Shown: positions 57,027 through 64,000 of the stretch, one piece after another
Position numbering within the stretch: the stretch's first letter is position 1
Layout of the letters: each line of letters starts with the position of its first letter
Assembly: GCA_963784995.1 (NCBI GenBank)
Contig: CAWATZ010000012.1
Location: 496,001 to 560,000 of the forward strand
Source of the DNA: CAWATZ01 sp963784995
Lineage (GTDB): Bacteria > Planctomycetota > Planctomycetia > Gemmatales > Gemmataceae
Direction: 5' to 3'
Length of the DNA stretch: 64,000 nucleotides
Translations under genes and position numbers: made by a program
The notes under the pieces: model-generated
Databases searched by the model: none
What the model was told of the DNA's origin: nothing
The model's input: the letters and a program-made list of their open reading frames with translations, nothing else

Positions 57027-58792
57027 ATGGCCTGGACGTTCGAGTGGAGCGCGCTGCGCAAGGATTGTCTGGCGGGTCTGACCGTGGCGGCGATTGCCGT
57101 GCCGCAGGCGATGGCCTACGCGCTGATTGCCGGGCTTGATCCGATCTACGGCCTGTACTCGGCCATCGTGGTGACGGCGATAGCCTCGATCTTCGGCTCG
57201 TCGGTGCAGCTGATCAACGGGCCGACCAATGCCATTTCCCTGGTGGTCTTCAGTGCCGTGGCCTTCCTGGAGCGGAATGGGCGGGACCAGGCGGCCGAGG
57301 CGACCTTCTTGCTGGCCGCGATGGTCGGTCTGATCCAGTGCGGCATCGCCGTGTTCCGGCTGGGCGACCTGACCCGCTACATCTCCGAGTCGGTGGTAAT
57401 TGGGTTCATGGCCGGGGCCGGTTTCCTGATCGCCCTGAGCCAGATCAGCAACCTGTTCGGTTTGCAGGCCCAGGGCGGCGGCCATCTGCATCTGCTGCAT
57501 CGGCTCTGGCTGACGATCACGCAGGGGGGGGCGGCCAATCCGCGCGCCGTGGCCGTCGGCCTGGGAACCATGGTGCTGATCGTGGTGCTGCGGCGGTTCA
57601 CGCGCAAACACCGGCTGCCGCGGGTGGACCTGCTCCTGGCCCTGATTGTCGCGTCCGGCGTCGCCGCGCTGCTGGGCTGGACCCAGCCGAATCCGGACGG
57701 CAGGTCCCTGATCGCCGTGGTTGGCAAGGTGCCGGCCGGCTTGCCGATGCTGCACGTTCCGAAGATTGAATCCGCCTGGATCAAGGAAATGGCGGGCAGC
57801 GCCGTGGCCATCGCCTTCCTGGGTCTGCTGGAGGCGCTGGCCATTGCCAAGGCGATCGGCCACCAGACCCGGCAGCCGCTGGACTACAACCAGCAATGCC
57901 TGGCCGAGGGCCTGGGCAACCTGGCCGGCGGCTTCTTCCAGTGTTTGCCCGGCTCCGGGTCGCTGACGCGCTCGTCGATCAACTACCAGGCGGGCGCGGT
58001 GACGCGCTTCTCGGGCGTGATCGCCGCGGCGGCGGTGGCTCTGGCCCTGGTGCTGCTTGGCCCGCTGGCGTGGTATCTGCCGCGCTCGGCCCTGGCCGGC
58101 CTGCTGCTGGTGACCGCCCCGGTCTGGTTGACTGGCCGCGGCTGTTCTACGCCTGGCGTGCCTCGCGCTACGATGCCGGGCTGATCCTGGCCACGGCCAT
58201 TGCTTGCGTCTTTATCAGCGTCGAATTCTCGATCCTGATCGGCGTCGCCCTCTCCATCCTGATGTTCGTCCCCCGGGCAGCCCGTCTGAAGATCAACGAG
58301 CTGGTAGCCAGTTCCGAGCGGGTGGTCCGCGAGCGTCTGCCGACCGACCCGCCCTGTTCCGCCCTGGTCGTTCTGGATCTGGAGGGCGAGTTGTTCTTCG
58401 GAGCGGCCCCGGAGCTGGAGCGCTGCTTCGACGAACTGCGCAAGCGCGTCAAGACCGGCATGCGGATCATCGTCCTGCGTGTCAAGCGGACGCGCAACCC
58501 CGACATGGTCTGCATGGAGCTGCTGCAGCGGTTCCTGAAGGAAATGGAGCAGGAGCGGATCGTGGTGTTGCTGTGTGGAGTGCGCGGGGACTTCGCCCAG
58601 GCGATGCTGAACCTGCGTTTCCAGGACTGGCTGCCGGCCGACCGGGTTTTCCGGGTGGGGCCCACCGAGGAATCCTCGACGGTGGAAGCGGTGCGCCGGG
58701 CTTACGAGCTGCTGGGGGACGACCTCTGTGTCAGCTGTCCGCGCCGCGGAATGACGGCGCCGGACAGGAAGGAATGGTATTACGTGATCTAG
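57027..58792 (+). CDS. SulP-family anion transporter with STAS domain (one frameshift)
   Basis: About 589 residues from ATG 57027 (GAGGAAGAGA upstream). SulP signature DCLAGLTVAAIAVPQAMAYALIAGLDPIYGLYSA, eleven or so membrane segments, LEALAIAKAIG and FFQCLPGSGSLTRSSIN. The C-terminal STAS domain (VVLDLEGELFFGAAPELE, RIIVLRVKRTRNPDMVCME) lies in the cytoplasm. The frame changes at 58126; adding one G to GG gives VWVDWPRLFYAW. Family members carry sulfate, bicarbonate or dicarboxylates; the substrate is unknown. Motif shown here only in parts: positions 57063-57165. Confidence 0.88.
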
Positions 58793-58802
58793 CTTTCCGT
58801 CC

Positions 58803-58917
58803 GACGTGCAGCCCGTGCTCGGCGTTTGTGTTAGCCCAAAGCGCCAGCGAGGGAAACAGCAACCCTTGCTGGCGCTTCGGGCTAACCCGAACGACGTGCA
58901 GCCCGTGATCGGCGTTT
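58803..58917. repeat. Palindrome flanked by 24-base direct repeats
   Basis: ACGTGCAGCCCGTGCTCGGC-type copies at 58803-58826 and 58893-58916 differ by one base. Between them is a palindrome (arms about 58831-58854 and 58862-58886) with the AGCCCAAAGCGCCAGCGAGGG core of the 48.9-kb repeats. The right direct repeat is translated as the tail of the adjacent hydroxylase gene. Confidence 0.8.
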
Positions 58918-59652
58918 GAGGAAGTGCGTCATTTCCGCCCAGAAGCCGAAGGGCAGGCCAGCGCTGCCGGGAACGCCATAGCGGATTTCGCCGGCATCCG
59001 GCTGGGCCGCGGGCCACCGGGCCGTCCCGAAGAGCACGTCAAACACTGTCAGGGCGATGGCGTAGTTGCAGCGGCTGCCGGCGTGGTGGTGGAGGCGGTG
59101 GTAAGCCGGGCCCACGATGAGGTAGTCGAGCGGCCCCAAAGTGTAGCGAAAGGCCGAGTGCTGGTACACCTTGGCAAACGAGTAGACCACGAGGTAGCTC
59201 TCGATGACCGGGCCGGAGAAGCCCAGCAGACAGGTGGTCACCGCGATGAACGTCGCGGACGTCGCCACCTCCAGGGCGTGGGTATGTGCAGTCAACCAGA
59301 GGTTGAATTGCTCCTCGCGGTGGTGCTGGAAGTGGAAGCTCCACAGGAAGCGATTGTAATGCTTGACGTGGTGCAGCAGCCAGCCGAGGAGTTCCGCGGT
59401 CAGGAAACAGCAGACGCCTTCCAGCAACCACAGCTCGCCCCAGTCCATCAGTCGCGGCGTAAGGCTGCGGACGTACCCGTTCACTCGGGGCAGCAGCGCC
59501 ATCACGACCACGCTGGCCGCCGCATAGGAGAGGTTGCGACGCAAGCGGGGCCGGTCCTGATACCAGCTGCGCGCGAAGGTGCCGTCCCGGAACTCCAGGA
59601 CGATCAGGAGCAGGAGCGCACCGACCAGCGCCGGCAGGACCAGGGCAGACAT
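58882..59652 (-). CDS. Fatty acid hydroxylase / sterol desaturase family protein
   Basis: 256 residues from ATG 59652; the upstream gene stop overlaps it as TGATG. Integral membrane di-iron enzyme. Histidine boxes: HHVKHYNRFLWSFHFQHH (box 1 and 2) and AYHRLHHHAGSRCNYA (box 3), with four or five hydrophobic helices. It would hydroxylate or desaturate lipids using O2. The last eleven residues (KRRSRAARRSG) come from the direct repeat at 58893-58916, so the repeat seems to have altered the end of the gene. Confidence 0.88.
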   Translation of the reverse strand: MSALVLPALVGALLLLIVLEFRDGTFARSWYQDRPRLRRNLSYAAASVVVMALLPRVNGYVRSLTPRLMDWGELWLLEGVCCFLTAELLGWLLHHVKHYNRFLWSFHFQHHREEQFNLWLTAHTHALEVATSATFIAVTTCLLGFSGPVIESYLVVYSFAKVYQHSAFRYTLGPLDYLIVGPAYHRLHHHAGSRCNYAIALTVFDVLFGTARWPAAQPDAGEIRYGVPGSAGLPFGFWAEMTHFLKRRSRAARRSG

Positions 59653-60077
59653 CACACCACCTTCTTGGCAGGGCCCCAGGGTTTCAGGGCCGCCACCGCC
59701 CCGCCGAAGGCCAGGAGCAGGGCCACGTCGATCCAGGTGCGGGCCGGAGGCGCCCCAAACGCTGTTGTGAACAGCTCCCAGAAGATCACCTTGTTCAGGA
59801 TGCGTAAGACGTACAGCACGATCACAAGGTCGAGCAAGATGGGATGGCGTTGCGGGTCGTACGCCGCCACGGCCGCCATCAGGCCGAACAGCACGACGTA
59901 CACGCCGAGCAGCTTGACCACGTAGGTCAGCTGGGGGGTCGGCTGCATCTTGATGCTGAACAGGGCCTCGGCCAACCACTTAGCTGTGTCCTCCGACAGG
60001 AACGCGGCCAGGCCCAGCACCAGATGGTAAATGCAGATGGCCAGCAGGACGAGTTGCAGAGCTACCTTCTTGTTCAT
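59652..60077 (-). CDS. Four-helix membrane protein of unknown function
   Basis: 141 residues from ATG 60077 (MNKKVALQLVLLAICIYHLVLG). Four hydrophobic helices, including VVKLLGVYVVLFGLMAAVAAY, PILLDLVIVLYVLRILNKVIF and WIDVALLLAFGGAVAAL, resembling small DoxX-like or DUF4345-like proteins. It is translationally coupled to the hydroxylase (TGATG), so a supporting role in that lipid reaction is reasonable but unproven. Confidence 0.75.
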   Translation of the reverse strand: MNKKVALQLVLLAICIYHLVLGLAAFLSEDTAKWLAEALFSIKMQPTPQLTYVVKLLGVYVVLFGLMAAVAAYDPQRHPILLDLVIVLYVLRILNKVIFWELFTTAFGAPPARTWIDVALLLAFGGAVAALKPWGPAKKVV

Positions 60078-60175
60078 GGGACTCCCTTCGGGCTTTCCAA
60101 ATGCACCGGGCCGCTCGCTGCGACCCCAGTTCCAGGGAAGGTGCATGAGAGGCACTAACAGAATTAAGGAGGAGG

Positions 60176-60220
60176 AGCTTCCCAGCCCGTCCGGGCCGGC
60201 CTGGGAAGGCCAGCCTACCT
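60176..60220. repeat. Degraded copy of the 801-870 palindrome
   Basis: GCTTCCCAGCCCGTCCGGGC (60176-60195) followed by GGCCTGGGAAGGCCAGCCTAC keeps most of the palindrome at 801-870, with changes in the right arm. It sits between two minus-strand genes; the rest of 60078-60333 has no gene that I can support. Confidence 0.6.
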
Positions 60221-60333
60221 CAATCCGTTACTGCCCCTGTGGACGCGGATTGTCTGTTTCGGGAAGGCATCCGGTCCTTTTTTTACCTGGCAAGAGCATT
60301 CGCCAGGACAGAAGGAGGAACACGTTCCTCCGT

Positions 60334-61005
60334 TCACCGATCGAACTCGGCAAGGGATGCCCCCAGGAGTCCAACCTTGTAGCCGTGCAGTTGCAGGGTG
60401 CTTGTGGCACTGCTGTTCACCAGCAGCAGGACCAGAAACCCAAGGCACGGCGCCAGCGAGAGGATGCCCAGCAGGATTCCCAGGACGACGCCATACAGCT
60501 GGATCGCCAGTTGAAAAACAAATACCGACGCCACAACACCAAACCCACACAGAGCCAGGGCAGTCACCCAGGACATGTCCCGGGGAAGAAGAAGCCCCAG
60601 GGAAACCGCCACCAGGATCTCGATCAGGATGCAGACAAGGATTCCCTTCTGAAAGACCGCGATGCTCCGCAGAGTCTTGTGGGAGAGGCGATTCTTGGCA
60701 ACGTTCGGGTAATCGTCCTCGTCCTCATCTTCGTCTCTTCGTCGGGAACGTTTGGCCTTTCCCTTGGTGACCTTTCTCGAGACGGCTTCGTCCTCCTCGT
60801 CTTCCTCGTCTTTTCGCCGGGAACCGGTGTCTTTCCGCGTTGTGACTGCTCTTGCAGCTTCCTCTTCCTCGCCTGGTCCGGGGCGCGTGTCCGACTGGGG
60901 AACAGGGATTCGGTCGCCACAACCAGGACACTCGACCTCCTTGCCGGCCATGCGGTCAGTAACCTCGATCTCCTCAGCGCACTTGGGGCACGTGAAAGCG
61001 ATCAT
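60334..61005 (-). CDS. Membrane protein with zinc ribbon and charged linker
   Basis: 223 residues from ATG 61005 (MIAFTCPKCAEEIEVT). N-terminal CxxC pair 1 and CPGC pair 2 form a zinc ribbon (residues 6-28). An 85-residue linker of Lys, Arg, Asp and Glu follows (for example KDEEDEEDEAVSRKV), then four hydrophobic helices (VCILIEILVAVSLGLLL, VTALALCGFGVVASVFVF, LYGVVLGILLGILSLAPCLG, and an adjoining one). Function unknown; a typical planctomycete architecture. Confidence 0.8.
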   Translation of the reverse strand: MIAFTCPKCAEEIEVTDRMAGKEVECPGCGDRIPVPQSDTRPGPGEEEEAARAVTTRKDTGSRRKDEEDEEDEAVSRKVTKGKAKRSRRRDEDEDEDDYPNVAKNRLSHKTLRSIAVFQKGILVCILIEILVAVSLGLLLPRDMSWVTALALCGFGVVASVFVFQLAIQLYGVVLGILLGILSLAPCLGFLVLLLVNSSATSTLQLHGYKVGLLGASLAEFDR

Positions 61006-61326
61006 CTGCAACCTCTTTGGGGCCAGGACCGTTCCGGAACAGCAGGCACTGGCCAAACGCTGCGCAGGGTCAGTGTCTCTTCGTGGACGAAATAGAACTG
61101 GGCGAACGTCAGGAAGCACGAGAGGAATCGTACTGGCTTCGCCCGGGCTGTCAAGCCGCTGGTTGGAAGAGCAACAGGCTCAGTGGGATGCCCGCCGGGT
61201 CCAGCGGAGCTTGAAAGACCCTGGTTGTTCACACCTGCAGGACGGGAAAACCTCTGCACCCCGTTGCCGTTGAACCTGGAGGAGCTGCAGGGTCCGGCCA
61301 GCGAGCCCCTGCGTCACGCGCTTGTG
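61006..61326. other. Gene-free stretch
   Basis: 321 bases between two minus-strand genes. Overlapping open frames on both strands lack ribosome sites and protein-like sequence. No promoter, hairpin or repeat was recognised beyond short imperfect stems near 61180-61215. Confidence 0.45.
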
Positions 61327-61926
61327 TCACCCCGCGGGCGGTTTTGGCGGCGGGGGCTGCTGCAATTTGGCCTGGTACTTCTGCCAGGATTGCGTCAGCG
61401 TTTGCAGCAGCACGGGCACGTGCGGGGCGCTCAGGTAGACCCGAGCCACCAGGATGGCCCGGGGATAGAAGTTGGAGATGAACTCCAGGCAAAATTCCGC
61501 GATGGTGTGGGTGATCATGACCGAGTTGGCGTAGACGCCGGCCAGGACCTCGTCGGAGATCCGCAGGTCCTGGTAAATCTCCTCGATGCTGGGCGGCGGC
61601 GTCTGCGACTTGGGCAAGGCCGGCGGCGGAGCGCCGAAGGACTGGCGATAGGTATCGAGGTTGCTTTTCAGGGCCTCGACAAACTGCGGAATCAGGTTGA
61701 TCGGCAGCACGACCCGGGTGGCGATGTGGTGCGGCTGGGTCAGCCGCAGGATGAAATCCAGCACGAACTCCGTGGCCCCTTGCAGCACCAGGGCGCCGGT
61801 GGAGAAGACGCCGCGGCCGACCTTCTCCGGCACGCGGGCGCTGACGTTGGCGATCTGAAAATCCTGGCTGAACGTCTGCGGGTCGCCCTTGCCCTTGTTG
61901 CCCTCGTTTTCGGGATGCGATGCCAT
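61327..61926 (-). CDS. Protein with two DUF3467-like domains
   Basis: 199 residues from ATG 61926 (MASHPENEGNKGKGDP). The first half has VFSTGALVLQGATEFVLDFI and ATRVVLPINLIPQFVEALKSNL; the second has VYANSVMITHTIAEFCLEFI and VARVYLSAPHVPVLLQTLTQ, so it is an internal duplication of one DUF3467-like unit of about 60 residues. The linker is Pro-rich, as is the end (QQPPPPKPPAG). No catalytic residues are evident. It follows the STAND NTPase gene by 112 bases on the same strand and may be co-transcribed. Confidence 0.82.
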   Translation of the reverse strand: MASHPENEGNKGKGDPQTFSQDFQIANVSARVPEKVGRGVFSTGALVLQGATEFVLDFILRLTQPHHIATRVVLPINLIPQFVEALKSNLDTYRQSFGAPPPALPKSQTPPPSIEEIYQDLRISDEVLAGVYANSVMITHTIAEFCLEFISNFYPRAILVARVYLSAPHVPVLLQTLTQSWQKYQAKLQQPPPPKPPAG

Positions 61927-62038
61927 TGGTGCAGTTTCCTTCAGGTTACGGTTAGAGCAAGCCAGCGCCTGCCCTGGTGACGCACCGACGTGCAAATTCC
62001 ATGATACCGCGAATCCGCAATTTCTCCAGCCCTCGGGT

Positions 62039-64000
62039 TCAGATCCCCAGCAGCTGTTTCATCTTCAGCGTCTGCGGGTTGCGGGCATCGCGTTCCAGGG
62101 CCCGGTGGGTCCAGCTGGCGGCCTCGCTCGTTTTGCCCAGACGCCAGTACAGTTCGGCCAGCAGCGCACAGTCGAGGCCGGCGGCCTCGGCTGAGTGCGC
62201 TTCCAGCACCTCCACCAGCTGCCGGGCCCAGACGCGCTTTTCCGCCGCCTCCCACTCCGACTGGCAGTTCCGCAAGAGCGTCAGCACGCTCCCGGCCGTG
62301 CGCCGCCGATCCTCCAGGCCGGCCCCCGGCAGGCGGCACATTTCGATCAGGGCCGCCACCTCGCCGGTGCGGTCGCTGCGCCGCCGGCACAGGTCTGCCA
62401 GCCGTCGCCAGCTGGTCGGTTGGACTTCCTCGCCCATCAGTTCCGCCAGCTCCAGGTAGCGCCGTACCGCCTCGGTCGCGCGCTCCAGCCCGCGCTCGCG
62501 ATCCAGTCCCTCGTGCAGATCCGCCAGCCGCAGCCAGCCGGGCGGGTGATGCCGGGCCACGTACTCCAGCATCGGCAGATGCGCTTCCAGCGTCGTCTGA
62601 CCCAGGGCCACCTGCGTTTCCACCGCCCGGAACAGGTTCTCGATGCGCGGCCCGACGCCTTGATGCAGGTCCGTCCGCCGACCGACCCCAAAGGCACGGA
62701 GCAGTTGCAGGTCCGCTTCCACGGCCGCCCGGTGCGGACTGAAACGCAGCTTGCGCTGGCCGAACAGGACGGCAGACAGCGGCACGCTCAGGAACACGTC
62801 AGCGTCCGGGCCGCCCAGCTGGCGCTCCACCATCGAGCTGCGTTCCAGCTCGTCGATGGCGTCGGTGACCTCGATCCGCTCGTTGGCCGGCCGCAGCAGC
62901 ACCGCCTCCAGGGCCAGCTGGGCCACGATGACCCGCCAGGCGGACAGCGTCAGGAACACCCGCTGGGCTCCGGGAGACAGGCTGGCGTAGGTCCGCTCAA
63001 ACAGGGCGCTGAGGATGTCGTCCTTGTTCGACATGATGCGCTCGACCCGGTCGCAGGCGCCCAGCCGGGCCCACTCGCCCAGCACCACCTTGATCACGTA
63101 CGGATGCCCGGCCGACTCCTGGCACAGATGCTCCCGGATGCGGCCGGTCATCAACCCGATGATGCCCAGCTGCCGGGCGTGCGTGTTGATCAGCTCCTGG
63201 CACTCCTCCTCGGTCATGCCCGCGACTTCCACGGGATAGTCGCCCTTGAAGTCCCGGCTGCGCGTGGTGATCAGCACCTTGTTGGGCAGCCGCAGGTGCG
63301 TGTCGATCCAGATGAACAGCTCCCGCGGATTGCGCACCGTCTCGAAGTTGTCGAAGACAAAGAGGATCGCTCCCACCGGACTGCGCGCGATGGCGTCGGC
63401 CAGCTGCTGGGTCGGCTTCTTCGTCCGATCGGTGGGCAGGTCCAGCAGGCGGACGAACTCCTCGGCGATCTCGGTCTCGGTCAGCACCTGGGGCTGGACC
63501 GGCTTGGGTCCCTCGGGCAGCAGGTCGATGTCGCGGGCACTGAACCACAGGATTACGTCGAAACGCTGTTCCTGGGCGATGCGATGCAGCACCTGCAGGG
63601 CCAGCGACGTCTTGCCGATGCCGCCGGGGCCGTTGAGGGTGATGATCGGATGGTTGTCGTCGGTCAGCCGGCGGTGCAGGTCGTCCTCCAGCAACGGCCG
63701 GGGGACGTACCCCTTGGGGGCCTGCGGCAGATTGCCGAAGCAGTTGCCCTGCACCTCGAGCAGGCCCAGCGGATGCGTGCCTCCGACCGGCAGCGTTTCC
63801 TGAGCGGGGATCAGGTACGGCTGCGAATCGGCATGGACCCGACGGCCGGTCAGATACGAGAGCATCTCGAACTGCCGTTCGCTGAAACCGCCGTTGGGCA
63901 GCAGATAGTCGTCCGTCTCGGGATCGGCCAGCAGCAATGGGACCCGCGTGGGACCGTCGAGATAGACGTAAACGCCGTCGGAGAGGTTCTCGCCCTTCTC
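62039..64000 (-). CDS. STAND-class NTPase with C-terminal helical repeats (partial, 5' end beyond right edge)
   Basis: 653 residues are visible; the frame stays open to base 64000, so the N-terminus is missing. Order: an N-terminal region (DGVYVYLDGPTRVPLLLADP and onward), then an NB-ARC-like P-loop ATPase: LNGPGGIGKTSLALQVL (Walker A, 63604-63650), FVFDNFETVRNPRELF (Walker B), LITTRSRDFKGDYP (sensor), GHPYVIKVVLGEWA (GxP in the winged-helix junction). A winged-helix domain and then TPR-like helices (ALLAELYWRLGKTSEAASWT) end the protein. STAND proteins are switch ATPases in signalling and phage defence; the effector domain needed to decide is off the window. Confidence 0.85.
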   Translation of the reverse strand, partial: EKGENLSDGVYVYLDGPTRVPLLLADPETDDYLLPNGGFSERQFEMLSYLTGRRVHADSQPYLIPAQETLPVGGTHPLGLLEVQGNCFGNLPQAPKGYVPRPLLEDDLHRRLTDDNHPIITLNGPGGIGKTSLALQVLHRIAQEQRFDVILWFSARDIDLLPEGPKPVQPQVLTETEIAEEFVRLLDLPTDRTKKPTQQLADAIARSPVGAILFVFDNFETVRNPRELFIWIDTHLRLPNKVLITTRSRDFKGDYPVEVAGMTEEECQELINTHARQLGIIGLMTGRIREHLCQESAGHPYVIKVVLGEWARLGACDRVERIMSNKDDILSALFERTYASLSPGAQRVFLTLSAWRVIVAQLALEAVLLRPANERIEVTDAIDELERSSMVERQLGGPDADVFLSVPLSAVLFGQRKLRFSPHRAAVEADLQLLRAFGVGRRTDLHQGVGPRIENLFRAVETQVALGQTTLEAHLPMLEYVARHHPPGWLRLADLHEGLDRERGLERATEAVRRYLELAELMGEEVQPTSWRRLADLCRRRSDRTGEVAALIEMCRLPGAGLEDRRRTAGSVLTLLRNCQSEWEAAEKRVWARQLVEVLEAHSAEAAGLDCALLAELYWRLGKTSEAASWTHRALERDARNPQTLKMKQLLGI

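Overview
The window is chromosomal DNA of a high-GC bacterium, almost certainly a planctomycete of the Gemmata type. The pointers are: a secreted protein with the planctomycete N-terminal LEALEDRCLL motif, an ECF sigma factor beside a giant Ser/Thr kinase with TPRs, a second ECF sigma factor fused to extracytoplasmic domains, DUF1080 and Tat-exported sugar isomerase-like proteins, both type I and type III glutamine synthetase, a fused SecDF, and many long GC-rich palindromes between genes. No rRNA, tRNA, transposase, phage gene or CRISPR array was seen.

Layout. 1-6.2 kb (minus): TolC-like lipoprotein, HlyD-type adaptor, SnoaL-like protein and a TIM-barrel isomerase cut by the left edge. 6.4-12.7 kb (plus): a nitrogen-assimilation block of glnA, amt (behind a consensus sigma-54 promoter), glnN and a PII gene. 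12.9-18.7 kb: hisD, a sigma factor/carboxypeptidase-regulatory/thioredoxin fusion, then a truncated second copy of the hisD 3' end. 18.8-25.9 kb (minus): delta-60 repeat protein, kinase-TPR protein, ECF sigma factor. 26-30.2 kb: hisC, small membrane proteins, a GNAT gene that reads in frame into tgt. 30.3-35.7 kb: yajC, secDF, a universal stress protein. 35.7-38.0 kb (minus): ftsK. 38.1-43.0 kb: trmL, small unknowns, Uma2-family protein, apt, hisI, hisG. 43-47 kb: an exported protein, recQ, a zinc-ribbon membrane protein. 47-53 kb: three TIM-barrel isomerase-like proteins, a permuted papain-like lipoprotein, DUF1080, DUF1805. 53.2-58.8 kb: dnaK behind a second consensus sigma-54 promoter, a thioredoxin/haem/PDZ protein, a SulP transporter. 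58.9-64 kb (minus): fatty acid hydroxylase, membrane proteins, DUF3467 protein, and a STAND NTPase cut by the right edge.

How genes work together. The glnA-amt-glnN-PII block takes up ammonium and makes glutamine under RpoN and PII control. hisD, hisC, hisI and hisG belong to histidine synthesis but lie in three separate places. YajC and SecDF are Sec translocon accessories. The sigma factor/kinase pair and the sigma fusion look like envelope or redox signalling.

Data quality. Eight genes (adaptor, TolC-like, sigma fusion, 27.3-kb membrane protein, GNAT, ftsK, thioredoxin/PDZ, SulP) carry about eleven one-base frameshifts, most of them in short G or C runs and each leaving conserved sequence on both sides. 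Uncorrected indels are the likeliest cause, so these genes are listed as whole coding regions with the break noted.
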